This document shows, piece by piece, positions 44,155-53,352 of a stretch of DNA of 64,000 bases (the first letter of the stretch is position 1; each line of letters starts with the position of its first letter). The DNA lies in contig NZ_VFSG01000001.1 in the NCBI RefSeq assembly GCF_006385805.1, forward strand, positions 496,001-560,000, read 5' to 3'. This DNA is from Streptococcus xiaochunlingii. GTDB taxonomy: Bacteria > Bacillota > Bacilli > Lactobacillales > Streptococcaceae. The translations under genes and the position numbers were made by a program. The notes below the pieces were generated by a model that was given only the letters and a program-made list of their open reading frames with translations, had not been told where the DNA came from and made no database searches.

Positions 44155-46329
44155 CTATTCATCTTTTTTAAACCCAAGCCCTCGGAACCATTTGGATAAT
44201 CCCTTTTTACTTTTGTGTTCGTCTTTTCCAGTAGGTTTCTCAAGGTTAGCTTCTTCTTGCAAGTGATCTTCTGATTGAGTAACTTCTTCCTCTCCTGCTA
44301 CTGCAGATTTATTTCCATCCTCATTTGAATGAATTTTCTCTATTCGACTCCTGAACTCACTAGCTTCTTTTTGGTAAGCCATAAAACTTGCAAAGGCTGT
44401 TTCAAATTCTACTTTTTTCTTTTCAAGTTCAGTTTTTGCGGAAGCCACCAAGGCTTGGGCATCAACTAGCAGTTCAGATGAATTGGTAAACAGTTTTAGA
44501 TGACCTTTAGCTTGCGTTAATTGTTTTTGAGCGATTTGAAGTTGGGCATGTGCGCCTTCAAGTTTAGATGCAGTCTCTTTCGCTGCATTCTGTAAAGCTT
44601 CTAATTGCTTTTTATCTTCTTCTAATGCCAGAGTAACATTTTTCAAGGCTTCTTCTTTCGGGCTAATACTACCTTGTATACGAGCTCGTGATACTGCCAG
44701 TGAGTTTTCGGCTTCCTTGACTTCTATAGACGCAACCTGCCATTTCTTCATCAGTGAAGCTAGGTTACGTTGTGCACGCGCCAATAGTTGCTCATGACTT
44801 GCAAGAGAATTCTTAACATCGAATAAATGCCCAGAAAGGATATTGATGCGAGACTCTTGGTTAATCTTTTCAACCTTTAGGCTCTCCAATATATTTTTTA
44901 CAGCCTTCACATCCGCTTTTGTCGTCCTTGCATTGGCAACTTTTCTCATCCACTTGGTCAGTTCTTCGCTGGTATAAAGCGGGCTTCCTTCTTCAAAGAA
45001 AGCTGCTTGAGATACCTCTAAATCTGGATCATAGGCAACTGAAATGGCCTTGTATTGATTTCCCATCATTTGGACATAGTGGCCAACCTTAGCAAATAGC
45101 TCCGGTCCCATTTTTCTGGAGATCTGTCTAGGATCTAGCTGACTTTCATCCGTCGGTAAATCGAATTGCTTGGCTAATTGACGATAGTGGTCTTTTTCAC
45201 TATACCAGAAGGCAACCGCTTCTCTAGGTCGATAGCCCCAGGCAACATTCTCATTCTCTTGGTAACTGGACAAGCCTTTTCGATGGTTTACATAATACTC
45301 TGTTTGAAGTTGACTAGCAGGCAATTGATAAGGATCTACCAAGAGCTCCTCTAAACCAGCCTGGCGACGGTACAGATTAATCGTATCTACGATTTCTAAC
45401 GCTTTTAAGACGTTATCTAATCTAGTGACCTTTCCACCTGCCAGCTGGTCCTCTTCACTCCTACGGCTATAAAGAGACAAGGCTCCGACAGCGCCTTGGT
45501 CACCCGCCTTGGCCCACTCTTTAAGTAAGGTCTCATAGCTCGCCTGTTGAAGATTGATGGGACTCAGCATTGCCGCTTCACGGACCTGTTCTAACTCCAC
45601 TTCTTTTAGAGAAATTTGATGGGCTAATCGCTCAATTTTCTCCTGTGCACCAGCAATCTCACTAGAAACCTGCTTTAAGACCTGAGGCACATTGGCATGA
45701 GTTTCTGTCAGATTAACTACTAATGCTTGAGCTATTTTTAATTCGTTTTGCACCTGCTCCTCTTTTTGCTGTGCGTTGGCTAATACTGTCTCATCGTTCT
45801 GGATGGGTTGTTTGGCTTTTCTCAATTCATTACCTGCAATATCAACAAGCAACTGTTGGGCAGCAATTTTATTCTCTTGATTCTTTATGGCAGAACGGAC
45901 TTGGCGATCGGCTTCTGTTGCTTGGCGTACCTTGTCTTCTTCTAAAGTAACAACTGCTTCTGCAACCGCAACTTCATTTTCAGTTTTGCTAATGGAGGTT
46001 TGATTGGAGTCTTTAATCCTTGCTTCAGTGGTATGCAAGTTCGCTTCAGCAGCTTCAAGACCAGACTTGGCTACATTGTATTCAGATTGAGCTTGATTTA
46101 AGCGCAAACGTTGGTCTTCTACTTTTTTTTCAGCTTTTAACAACTGTTCATTTAAGATATTCATATCCATAAAACTTGAATCCATTCCAGTCACATCCGT
46201 CGACTGCTGATCAGCAGCAGCCTCCTGGGAGATCTCCTCTGCTTGCGCCTTATGTCCAGCCAAACCTGAAAAGAGGGTTGTCGCAGCGACACCCGTTGTA
46301 AAGACTGATTTTCCTATTTTTTTGCTCAT
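44155..46329 (-). CDS. Secreted coiled-coil protein with SEC10/PgrA-like CAP domain
   Basis: A 724-aa exported protein. Signal peptide KKIGKSVFTTGVAATTLFSGLAGHKAQAE (cleavage after AQA), a long N-terminal coiled coil (about 45-260), a globular CAP/SCP-like segment (about 290-455, QENENVAWGYRPREAVAFWYSEKDHY and KVGHYVQMMGN), and a second coiled coil to about 670. The layout matches SEC10/PgrA surface-exclusion domains, known from plasmid conjugation proteins and streptococcal surface proteins. The end (GLSKWFRGLGFKKDE) has no LPXTG or membrane helix, so it is not sortase-anchored. Start ATG 46329 behind GGGG; five upstream codons are possible. Confidence 0.8.
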   Translation of the reverse strand: MSKKIGKSVFTTGVAATTLFSGLAGHKAQAEEISQEAAADQQSTDVTGMDSSFMDMNILNEQLLKAEKKVEDQRLRLNQAQSEYNVAKSGLEAAEANLHTTEARIKDSNQTSISKTENEVAVAEAVVTLEEDKVRQATEADRQVRSAIKNQENKIAAQQLLVDIAGNELRKAKQPIQNDETVLANAQQKEEQVQNELKIAQALVVNLTETHANVPQVLKQVSSEIAGAQEKIERLAHQISLKEVELEQVREAAMLSPINLQQASYETLLKEWAKAGDQGAVGALSLYSRRSEEDQLAGGKVTRLDNVLKALEIVDTINLYRRQAGLEELLVDPYQLPASQLQTEYYVNHRKGLSSYQENENVAWGYRPREAVAFWYSEKDHYRQLAKQFDLPTDESQLDPRQISRKMGPELFAKVGHYVQMMGNQYKAISVAYDPDLEVSQAAFFEEGSPLYTSEELTKWMRKVANARTTKADVKAVKNILESLKVEKINQESRINILSGHLFDVKNSLASHEQLLARAQRNLASLMKKWQVASIEVKEAENSLAVSRARIQGSISPKEEALKNVTLALEEDKKQLEALQNAAKETASKLEGAHAQLQIAQKQLTQAKGHLKLFTNSSELLVDAQALVASAKTELEKKKVEFETAFASFMAYQKEASEFRSRIEKIHSNEDGNKSAVAGEEEVTQSEDHLQEEANLEKPTGKDEHKSKKGLSKWFRGLGFKKDE

Positions 46330-46444
46330 TGCAATCCCCACCAAAACTTTTTCATTTCTCTTCTCTCTTCATAAGAATACCACATTTTGTTACCAATAAC
46401 TAGTAGGATGGGAAAGAATTTTTCTAATTTTAGAGCAAAAGAAA

Positions 46445-46460
46445 AACAGCTGTCGCTGTT
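46445..46460 (-). terminator. Short terminator overlapping the trmD stop
   Basis: AACAGC/GCTGTT 6-bp stem with a 4-nt loop and TTTTTCTTTT on the minus strand. Confidence 0.7.
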
Positions 46461-47175
46461 AGTCTTCCTGTTTAATTTGCTTCAACATTTTTTCTTCTTC
46501 TGCTGACAATTCATAGTTTTCTAGCAGATCAGGGCGACGCTCCAAGGTCTTTTTCAAACTCTGATAGAGACGCCATTGACGGATATTTTCATGGTGACCA
46601 CTCATGAGGACATCTGGAACCGTCATCCCTCGGTATTCATAAGGCCGTGTGTATTGGGGATACTCTAAGAGACCAGACGAAAAACTATCATCCTGGTGGC
46701 TGGACTCTTTTCCGATCACCTCTGGAATCAAGCGGACTGTCGCATCAATCATGGTCATGGCTGCTAGCTCACCGCCCGTCAGAACATAATCCCCCAAAGA
46801 AATCTCATCTGTCACCAAGGTCTTGATCCGCTCGTCATAACCCTCATAGTGGCCACAGATAAAGATCAATTCCTCTTCCTGAGCTAATTCTTCAGCATAG
46901 GCTTGGTCAAAGGTCCGACCAGCAGGATCCAGTAAGATCACGCGCGGATTCTTTTTCTCAATGGCATCAAAGGCATCAAAGATCGGCTGCGCTCGTAGAA
47001 GCATACCTTGCCCACCACCATAGGGCTCATCATCGACGTGGCGTGCCTTCTCCGCATATTCACGAAAATTATGGTAGTTTATCTCTAATAGGCCTTTCTC
47101 ACGCGCTTTGCCGACGATCGAGTGCTCCAAAGGCGAAAACATCTCTGGAAAGAGGGTTAAAATATCAATCTTCAT
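46459..47175 (-). CDS. trmD: tRNA (guanine-N1-)-methyltransferase
   Basis: The 238-aa SPOUT-fold enzyme making m1G37 in tRNA, essential for frame maintenance. Knot motifs are [13 protein letters not shown] (about 105-117) and [17 protein letters not shown], and EPYGGGQGM is near residue 50. It overlaps rimM by 11 nt. Confidence 0.96.
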   Translation of the reverse strand: MKIDILTLFPEMFSPLEHSIVGKAREKGLLEINYHNFREYAEKARHVDDEPYGGGQGMLLRAQPIFDAFDAIEKKNPRVILLDPAGRTFDQAYAEELAQEEELIFICGHYEGYDERIKTLVTDEISLGDYVLTGGELAAMTMIDATVRLIPEVIGKESSHQDDSFSSGLLEYPQYTRPYEYRGMTVPDVLMSGHHENIRQWRLYQSLKKTLERRPDLLENYELSAEEEKMLKQIKQED

Positions 47176-47683
47176 CGTCTAACCCTTCTAAGATGTCCAC
47201 ATCGACCCGATTACCCGGGATATCGATATTGAGCACCACTGGTGGGATATAAGGCAAGAGAAGGTCTCGTTTGCCTTTGCGTTTGACTACCCAGACATCA
47301 TTAGCACCTGGTTGCAGGATTTCCTTGATCTGACCGATTAGCTGGTCATTTTCATAAACATCAAGGCCGATGATCTCATGGTAATAAAACTCGCCCTCAT
47401 CCAAATCCGTCAAGTCTTCTTCCGCAACCTTGAGGCTAAAGCCCTTGAATTTTTCGATGGCATTGATATGGTACATATCCTTAAACTTGATGATGTCGAA
47501 GTTCTTGTGCTTGCGGTGGCTAGCAATGGTCACTGTTTGGACGAACTGATCCTTCTCATCAAAGAGGGCCAATTCAGCTCCTTTTTTAAAGCGCTCATCC
47601 GCAAAGTCTGTCACAGACAAGACCCGCATCTCTCCTTGTAAGCCTTGGGTATTTACAATTTTCCCAACGTTAAAATAATTCAT
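47165..47683 (-). CDS. rimM: Ribosome maturation factor RimM
   Basis: A 172-aa 30S assembly factor that binds S19. It begins [24 protein letters not shown] (family signature GxIxxxxGxxGExxV) and has the PRC-barrel half [13 protein letters not shown]...[25 protein letters not shown]. It is coupled to trmD by overlap. Confidence 0.95.
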   Translation of the reverse strand: MNYFNVGKIVNTQGLQGEMRVLSVTDFADERFKKGAELALFDEKDQFVQTVTIASHRKHKNFDIIKFKDMYHINAIEKFKGFSLKVAEEDLTDLDEGEFYYHEIIGLDVYENDQLIGQIKEILQPGANDVWVVKRKGKRDLLLPYIPPVVLNIDIPGNRVDVDILEGLDDED

Positions 47684-47718
47684 GATTTCACTACATTCCT
47701 CTTTTAATTAATTTATCT

Positions 47719-48501
47719 TTACAGTTCTCTAATAAGAGTTGCAATTTTTTCCGATTCTGACCAGTGTAGATAGTGGTGGTTTCCACCTAGAATGAGTTTC
47801 GTATTTGAATTCCAATATTCTGAATCTCTGTACTCTTTTTCTCTGTACGCCTGACAAAATACGAAAACAGGAATATTATCTGCTAAGGTCAAACTATCAA
47901 AATCTTCAGCGGTAATATTTACTGATATCTGAAATCCAGGAACTTGCTTTTCCAATTCTAAGCCCTTTTCTTCCATCAATTCCCAAATCAGTCTATCAGT
48001 TTCAGGTTCAAATGTTGCATGAGTTAGTCCCTTAAAATAATTTTCCGGACCACATTCTTCAATCATCCTCATTTGCTCTTCCATTTCTGGATAAGGATTT
48101 TTTGAAAAATCAGCAAACATTATATTTTTTGTTGTTGGTTCAATTGCTATCAAAGCTTGACACTTAATTGGTTTACTCAGTAACTTTAAAGCCAAAACAC
48201 CACTTAAACTATGAACACAAAGTATATAATCGGAAATTTCCAACCTTTTCAGGATTTCGAATACTGCTTCAACAAGATTGTCCAAATTAATTCCTGTTTG
48301 ACTATGAATCGGACTCCTGCCTGTATTCGGAAAATCAATCGTTAAGTAACCTATTGAGGAAGGAAGTTTTTCAAGGATTGGTAGGAAATTTTCATAACTT
48401 GGTATCAAACCAGCACCATTTAAACAAACTAGTATTTTATTTCCCTTTTTATAAGTAACAGAGAGACAACCAATCTTTGTAGTTACTTCAAATCGGTTCA
48501 T
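47719..48501 (-). CDS. Alpha/beta hydrolase
   Basis: A 260-aa cytosolic hydrolase of unknown substrate. It has an early oxyanion-hole segment LNGAGLIPSYENF, strand-turn IDFPNTGRSPIHS, a nucleophile elbow VHSLSGVLALKLL (Ser in H-S-L) in place of strict GxSxG, and a late GGNHHYLHW with the catalytic His. ATG 48501 follows AAGGAG; the frame is open 13 codons upstream. It is AT-richer than rimM and khpA around it and interrupts that conserved gene block, so it may be a later insertion. Confidence 0.8.
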   Translation of the reverse strand: MNRFEVTTKIGCLSVTYKKGNKILVCLNGAGLIPSYENFLPILEKLPSSIGYLTIDFPNTGRSPIHSQTGINLDNLVEAVFEILKRLEISDYILCVHSLSGVLALKLLSKPIKCQALIAIEPTTKNIMFADFSKNPYPEMEEQMRMIEECGPENYFKGLTHATFEPETDRLIWELMEEKGLELEKQVPGFQISVNITAEDFDSLTLADNIPVFVFCQAYREKEYRDSEYWNSNTKLILGGNHHYLHWSESEKIATLIREL

Positions 48502-48576
48502 ATCAAAATAACTCCTTCTAAACAACAATTCACTTAACATTCTTAGGTTTTATTTTATCACGTTCAATAGATTTTC

Positions 48577-48909
48577 TCAAATGGACTTTCTTGCTAAAAA
48601 GCCTTCCAAATCTTGTTCATGCTGATACTTGATGGCTGCCTTCTTGTCTTTTTCAAAAATGGTCTTCGTTAGGTCGATATGGTTGATAGCTGCAATTGCC
48701 ACTGTGTAATGAATGATATCTGCCAACTCCTTTGCCAATACCTCGTTTGAATCTTGGACACCTTCTTTTCTACCTGAACGTCCATTTAAAACCTCAGCGA
48801 CTTCTCCAACTTCTTCCACTAGTTTGATAAAAAGTCCTTCTTCTGTTCTAGATTGTTGATAATGATCAAGTAAGTATTCCTCTAGTTGTCTAACTGTTAA
48901 ATCTCTCAT
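48577..48909 (-). CDS. MazG-like nucleotide pyrophosphohydrolase
   Basis: A 110-aa all-helical NTP pyrophosphohydrolase-type protein. The metal-binding pattern ExxE...ExxD is visible in KLVEEVGEVAEVL (about 29-41) and EVLAKELADIIHYTVAI (about 57-73). Such enzymes remove non-canonical nucleotides. ATG 48909 with AGGAG is preferred over an ATG six codons upstream. It follows the khpA terminator. Confidence 0.85.
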   Translation of the reverse strand: MRDLTVRQLEEYLLDHYQQSRTEEGLFIKLVEEVGEVAEVLNGRSGRKEGVQDSNEVLAKELADIIHYTVAIAAINHIDLTKTIFEKDKKAAIKYQHEQDLEGFLARKSI

Positions 48910-48932
48910 TCCTTCTCCTTGCAACAAAAAAA

Positions 48933-48947
48933 CGGGACAGAGTCCCG
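48933..48947 (-). terminator. Terminator of rpsP-khpA
   Basis: CGGGAC/GTCCCG stem with a tight loop and a run of eight T on the minus strand. Confidence 0.88.
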
Positions 48948-48951
48948 CCTT

Positions 48952-49191
48952 TTATTTTTCGTCAATAACGATTCTTACTTTTTTATCTTCAGTTGGGACA
49001 GAGTAGACAATCGTTCTTATCGCAGAAATGGTGCGACCTTTCCGACCGATCACTCGACCAACATCGCTAGGATCAAGGTCAAGGTGGTACTCCAAGAATT
49101 CAGGAGTATCTTCGATCTTGATGGTTAAGGCATCCGGTTGTGAAATCAAAGGTTTCACAATTGCAATAATAAGATTTTCAATCGTATCCAT
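48952..49191 (-). CDS. khpA: KH-domain RNA-binding protein KhpA
   Basis: A 79-aa protein consisting of one KH domain with the GxxG-type loop [18 protein letters not shown] (45-62). KhpA pairs with KhpB in streptococci and affects division and RNA metabolism. It lies 19 bp after rpsP in the usual order. Confidence 0.93.
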   Translation of the reverse strand: MDTIENLIIAIVKPLISQPDALTIKIEDTPEFLEYHLDLDPSDVGRVIGRKGRTISAIRTIVYSVPTEDKKVRIVIDEK

Positions 49192-49210
49192 ACATCAACC
49201 TACTTTTTGA

Positions 49211-49483
49211 TTATTTTGAGAATTTAGAATCGTGGAATTTCTTCAAGACACCTTCTTTTGAAAGGATGTTGCGAACTGTATCTGAAGGTTGAGCTCCATC
49301 AGCCAACCATGCAAGAACGCGGTCTTCTTTCAAAGTAACTTGGTTTTCTTCAACAAGTGGATTGTAAGTTCCAACTGTTTCGATGAAACGTCCATCACGT
49401 GGTGAACGTGAATCTGCTACGTTGATACGGTAGTAAGGTTTTTTCTTAGAACCCATACGAGTCAAACGAATTTTAACTGCCAT
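49211..49483 (-). CDS. rpsP: 30S ribosomal protein S16
   Basis: The 90-aa small-subunit protein. [33 protein letters not shown] (3-35) is the family signature. It is first in the rpsP-khpA operon behind a strong promoter. Confidence 0.97.
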   Translation of the reverse strand: MAVKIRLTRMGSKKKPYYRINVADSRSPRDGRFIETVGTYNPLVEENQVTLKEDRVLAWLADGAQPSDTVRNILSKEGVLKKFHDSKFSK

Positions 49484-49549
49484 TTTTATAAGTCTCTTTT
49501 CTATATTTTAATTTTCGGTGAAATAGACAAGCTATTTAGCACATGATCT

Positions 49550-49577
49550 ATTATAACACATTTTATAGACCTGTCAA
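49550..49577 (-). promoter_or_regulatory. Strong rpsP promoter
   Basis: Consensus TTGACA (49572-49577) and TATAAT (49550-49555), 16-bp spacer. Confidence 0.85.
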
Positions 49578-49606
49578 GAAAAAAACTTGACACTATTAAA
49601 AATTTT

Positions 49607-50356
49607 TTAATCGATCTCAAAGTAATAAGATCCTTCATCTTTGGAATCCGATTCAATCACATAGTTCCCAGAAGGAAGACCGGATACATCCAAGTGCTTC
49701 CCTTCAAATTCTTTGGCGAGGGAAGTTACCGTAACGGTAAAGGAAAACCCCTTAATTTGGCGGTAGGTAGCATAATCCAAGGTCAGAATCCCTCGAAGAT
49801 CTGTTTCTCCTATTTTTTCAGCAGCCAGTAAGTCTCTTGCCAATTGATCTTCAAAATCGGGATTTTGGTTTGGTAACTGAAGACGAACCTCGCTTACCTC
49901 GAGGCCTTGTTGATGAAATCGCTTTTTTATCTCTTGCTTTAATTGTTGAAATCCTTGAGATTCCGTAAAGGCTCTTTCAAAAAACGGGGCTACTAACCAA
50001 CTGTTGTAATGTTGAGCCAGTTCTCCTGCCGTGTCATAGTTTTTCCCAGTTTCTTCTTTTGATAGATGAGTCGCATCGGGAAAGTCAAACTGGACCGTCT
50101 TTCCCTCAACCCTTTCTTGATAGCTATAGGCATATTCGGTCGACATCCCATGGAGTTTAGCTGCTTTAAAATGTAGGTCTCCTTTAAATCCCGCTTCCTG
50201 ATAAAAGCCGGAAATTTGCTGTTGGATTTCTTTTTCTTCTTGATTACTAAAATAAAAAAGAAAACAAATCAAGAGAGCGCCCCCTATGAAGTATGCACGA
50301 ATCAGGTAGCCGATCCATTTCTTGATCCTACCCTTTATTTGTTTTAATTTATTCAT
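49607..50356 (-). CDS. Membrane-anchored protein of unknown function
   Basis: A 249-aa protein with a basic N terminus (KLKQIKGRIKKW), one transmembrane segment (YLIRAYFIGGALLICFLFYF, about 17-36) and a Gln/Glu-rich extracytoplasmic domain. No family recognised. GGAGG lies only 1-2 nt from the ATG, unusually close, but no better start exists downstream. It overlaps no neighbour and is followed by an AT-rich inverted repeat. Confidence 0.65.
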   Translation of the reverse strand: MNKLKQIKGRIKKWIGYLIRAYFIGGALLICFLFYFSNQEEKEIQQQISGFYQEAGFKGDLHFKAAKLHGMSTEYAYSYQERVEGKTVQFDFPDATHLSKEETGKNYDTAGELAQHYNSWLVAPFFERAFTESQGFQQLKQEIKKRFHQQGLEVSEVRLQLPNQNPDFEDQLARDLLAAEKIGETDLRGILTLDYATYRQIKGFSFTVTVTSLAKEFEGKHLDVSGLPSGNYVIESDSKDEGSYYFEID

Positions 50357-50373
50357 TCCTCCATGATAACAAA

Positions 50374-50395
50374 AAACTAGCCCGAGAGCTAGTTT
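50374..50395 (-). terminator. Terminator of the 2-TM protein gene
   Basis: AAACTAGC/GCTAGTTT 8-bp stem, 6-nt loop, six T on the minus strand. Confidence 0.85.
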
Positions 50396-50445
50396 GTAAT
50401 GGAATGAAATTTGAACAAAGCTTATTCAGGTTGTTAAAGAGATGC

Positions 50446-51069
50446 TTATATTTGATGCTCCTCCACATCACCGCTACATTCAATCCAGGGATATTGCTTC
50501 ATCAGATAGGTCCAAAAATGATGCCACTCCTCTTTCTGATAGCTGATAGCGAGATAGTATTCCTTGTAGTCAAAATCCCTTAACACAAGAAAATACTTAG
50601 GAGGAAGAAGTGATTTGTTTCTACCAGAGTACCTACTATAACTATACTTTTGAAATTTCTGAAGTTGGATTTTCCAAATGTCCTCATCTATTCTCAGATA
50701 GTCGAAACAAGAGCGATAGGTTATCAAATAACCCTTATATACTAGTAACTTCAACCTCGGTTCACTAAATGTTGATTCCTTCTCTATCTCCAGCAAAGAG
50801 ATTGATTCGTTCCATTGCTGCGAAAACTCTCTGCCTTTTCTGCTTGTTTTACAAATCAGACGAACAAATTCGAATACTTGCCGAATGAGAATGAAAGAAA
50901 CCGTGCAGCCTAGCATTATCCACGCTCGAAACCCTTTTCTTTCCTGAACAGTAGCTTGGTCCCAATCCATCCCATTCAATAAGCATAACAAATAGAAAGC
51001 TGCACCAGCTAATAGGAGGATATAAGCTAGTTGAATAAGAAATTGAAAAAATAAATTTCTTCTAATCAT
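50446..51069 (-). CDS. Two-helix membrane protein of unknown function
   Basis: A 207-aa protein with two N-terminal transmembrane segments (FLIQLAYILLLAGAAFYLLCLL; AWIMLGCTVSFILIRQVFEF) and a cytosolic, Tyr/Lys-rich C-terminal domain (LLVYKGYLITYRSCFDYLRIDEDIWKI; FDYKEYYLAISY). The pattern is like small YcxB-type membrane proteins, but I cannot assign a family. No operon partner is within 60 bp. Confidence 0.65.
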   Translation of the reverse strand: MIRRNLFFQFLIQLAYILLLAGAAFYLLCLLNGMDWDQATVQERKGFRAWIMLGCTVSFILIRQVFEFVRLICKTSRKGREFSQQWNESISLLEIEKESTFSEPRLKLLVYKGYLITYRSCFDYLRIDEDIWKIQLQKFQKYSYSRYSGRNKSLLPPKYFLVLRDFDYKEYYLAISYQKEEWHHFWTYLMKQYPWIECSGDVEEHQI

Positions 51070-51148
51070 TTAACCCCGTTTACATCTCCTTCTTTTCAGG
51101 TCAATTCCATTTCACCTCTAACTGAAAACAACTGGTATCAGTACTAGG

Positions 51149-51841
51149 CTAATCTTTTCGCAAGAGAGCCAATAACGCCTCATAAGAATCCACTTCATAA
51201 GTCGGCACTGCTGGACTGGTATTTTCTTTATGATTCGGATTGTACCAGACGGTATCAATCCCCGCAGCATTGCCTCCAGCGATGTCCGCCGTCAAAGAAT
51301 CCCCAATCATGAGAGCTTGTTCCTTAGCAAATCCTGGGATTAGGTTCCCAATTTTTTCGTAAAAGGCCACTTCCGGTTTTTGAGTTCCTAATTGTTCAGA
51401 GATGAAGATTTCTTTGAAATAAGGTGTGATGGCTGACTGCTTCAAGCGCCCTTGCTGAATAGCAGTAACGCCGTTGGTAGCACCGTAGATCTGGTAACCT
51501 CTTTCTACTAGCTTAGCTAACATGTCTTCTGCTCCTGGGAAAGTCTGTCCCTGTTGACTAATGTAGTCCTGGTAGCGCAAGGCCATCTCTTCACCATCTA
51601 CTTGTCTTCCAAAATGGGCAAAGGCGATGGCAAACCGGCTGTTAATCAAGTCTTTCTTGCTAATCTTCTTTTGCTCCAAATCCTTCCAGAGCCCTTGGTT
51701 CATGGGTTTGTAGTAATCCTTAAAAGCTTGAATATCTTGAACCCCCTGATCTTGAAGAAATTGCGTTAAGGCAACTTCCTCCGCTGTATCAAAGTCCAAC
51801 AAGGTGTGGTCTAAGTCAAAAAGTAAAAATGTATATGTCAT
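51149..51841 (-). CDS. HAD-superfamily phosphatase, YjjG/YfnB type
   Basis: A 230-aa subfamily IA HAD hydrolase, probably a nucleotide or small-phosphate phosphatase. Motif I is FDLDHTLLDFD (8-18), the cap begins with EEVALTQFL, motif II is in YGATNG, motif III is the Lys in QKPEVAFYEKI and motif IV is MIGDSLTADIAGG. The ATG shares one base with the upstream stop (TAATG), so the two genes are coupled. The open frame runs 41 codons further upstream, inside the neighbouring gene, and that start is rejected. Confidence 0.9.
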   Translation of the reverse strand: MTYTFLLFDLDHTLLDFDTAEEVALTQFLQDQGVQDIQAFKDYYKPMNQGLWKDLEQKKISKKDLINSRFAIAFAHFGRQVDGEEMALRYQDYISQQGQTFPGAEDMLAKLVERGYQIYGATNGVTAIQQGRLKQSAITPYFKEIFISEQLGTQKPEVAFYEKIGNLIPGFAKEQALMIGDSLTADIAGGNAAGIDTVWYNPNHKENTSPAVPTYEVDSYEALLALLRKD

Positions 51842-52335
51842 TATAAACGATCCTTCAATTTTTCTACAAATAAATAGGCTGCTGGGCAAGTGAGGGTATT
51901 CTTGATAGTCAGATGGTTGATCTGGTAGATTTTCTTGCGATCTGTATGAGGAAATTCTCGGCAAGCCTTGGGACGCACATCGTAGATGGAGCAGAGATTG
52001 TCACCTTCAAGGAAGGGGCAAGGCATAGCTTTAAAAACCTTATCCCCATCTTCATCGACTTGAAGAAATTCCGCCTCAAAAGCGGGAAGCTTCATCTTGA
52101 AATACTTGGCGATGCGCGTGATATCTGCTTCTTTAAAATCGGGGCCTAGGGTCTTACAGCAGTTGGCGCAGGCGGTACAATCAATTTCTTGAAAGACTTC
52201 ATCGTGAATCTCTTGGGCTATTTTATCTAGATTTTTAGGCGGCTTCTTTTTCAGATTTGCCAATACCTTGCGGTGCTCCTTTTGCTTTTGAACCGCTAAC
52301 TGATGGTATTTTTCTAAATCAATTTCTTGAGACAT
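51841..52335 (-). CDS. YkgJ-type cysteine-cluster protein
   Basis: A 164-aa protein with the CxxCxxCC cluster CTACANCCKTLGP (54-66) and a second set CPFLEGDNLCSIYDVRPKACREFPH, the metal- or Fe-S-binding pattern of the YkgJ family. Biochemical role is unknown. Coupled to the downstream HAD phosphatase gene. The 217-bp interval upstream (52336-52552) has no convincing gene; a 63-codon plus-strand ORF there lacks a good SD. Confidence 0.85.
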   Translation of the reverse strand: MSQEIDLEKYHQLAVQKQKEHRKVLANLKKKPPKNLDKIAQEIHDEVFQEIDCTACANCCKTLGPDFKEADITRIAKYFKMKLPAFEAEFLQVDEDGDKVFKAMPCPFLEGDNLCSIYDVRPKACREFPHTDRKKIYQINHLTIKNTLTCPAAYLFVEKLKDRL

Positions 52336-52552
52336 AAACTACTTTCTAATTGCTAAATGAATAAGATCATTATACCATACTCAACAAAAAAGAGCAGGTT
52401 AAAACAAATGGAAGACACCACTCATTCTATCCTACCCTCAAGATCTTCGATTAAAAGAAATCAATTTCCCATAGTAGCTACTTTTCCATCGCCTCATGAC
52501 TTTTATCAGACGCTTTTGAGCTTGGACATATTGGCTTATTCTTCATAAGAAC

Positions 52553-53212
52553 TTAGGCTTTTGGACCTTTCTCATCCAAACTCCAAGTTTCCTCAATGTA
52601 AGGAATGAATTGAGCCAAGGTCTTTGGATCCCCTTCAAAAGACATCAAGTATACCTTATCATCCTTTTGGAAGACCCAAGTAATGAGGTACTGTCCAGAT
52701 TTAAGGATAATATTCAGCTGCAAGGCTTCATTTCCTGAGACAGTGGTCTTCGCTCCCCACATTTTCTCTACTTCTTTATTGTCATTCCAATAGTAAGCAA
52801 TTCGGTTCGCAATCAACTCTGCGTTGAAGACTTCCCCTTCACCGACATTTGCTTTCTCTTTAGTATACCCGTTCATGGTAACGATGTTGTAGGCACTTCC
52901 ATCCGTAAATTGAATGCTATCTCCACCATCTATATCTGTAAATTTAATCCACTTGCTTGGGATATCGATATAACCATAATCTGCAGAACCAACCCGCTTG
53001 GTTTCGACAGAACTCTTAGTATCATCCGATGATTTTGACTCCACCTTGCTAGAAGTCTTTTTACTAGAGGATTTTTTGCTCTTTTTTACCACCTCAGTGG
53101 AACTAGATTCAGATGACAATGGTTTTCTAGACTCTTTTTTAGGTGTGCTACAAGCTACAAGGGCAACAGCTGATAAGACCGAGACAGTCGCTAGTAGGAA
53201 CTTATTTTTCAT
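52553..53212 (-). CDS. Lipoprotein of unknown function
   Basis: A 219-aa surface lipoprotein: signal peptide with lipobox LVAC (Cys 21), a Ser/Lys-rich linker (about 25-72), then a compact domain of about 145 residues (YIDIPSKWIKFTDIDGGDSIQFTDG; NEALQLNIILKSGQYLITWVFQKDDKVYLMSFEGD). The domain resembles PsbP/DUF-type ligand folds only in its beta-rich pattern; no confident family. Single gene. Confidence 0.8.
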   Translation of the reverse strand: MKNKFLLATVSVLSAVALVACSTPKKESRKPLSSESSSTEVVKKSKKSSSKKTSSKVESKSSDDTKSSVETKRVGSADYGYIDIPSKWIKFTDIDGGDSIQFTDGSAYNIVTMNGYTKEKANVGEGEVFNAELIANRIAYYWNDNKEVEKMWGAKTTVSGNEALQLNIILKSGQYLITWVFQKDDKVYLMSFEGDPKTLAQFIPYIEETWSLDEKGPKA

Positions 53213-53302
53213 CTTTCCTCTCCTTTGTGATGGATTTTGATACCTCTAGTTTATCACGTTCAATGAAGATTTGAAAGCGCTATTTGTCTAGTCCGAAAGA
53301 AA

Positions 53303-53324
53303 AAACGCCCCTATCGGGACGTTT
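53303..53324 (-). terminator. Terminator of lepA
   Basis: AAACGTCCC/GGGGCGTTT stem with one G-U pair, short loop, and TTTTTTC on the minus strand. Confidence 0.8.
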
Positions 53325-53352
53325 GATTTGTTCGAATATTTCAGAGAGAATC

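Noticed and set aside
51842-51964. N-terminal extension of the HAD phosphatase
   Set aside because: The extra 41 codons lie inside the preceding gene and lack HAD homology; the TAATG-coupled start gives the normal N terminus.
52357-52548. 63-codon plus-strand ORF between the cysteine-cluster and lipoprotein genes
   Set aside because: No SD, no hydrophobic or domain pattern, and it starts inside the promoter area of the cysteine-cluster gene.
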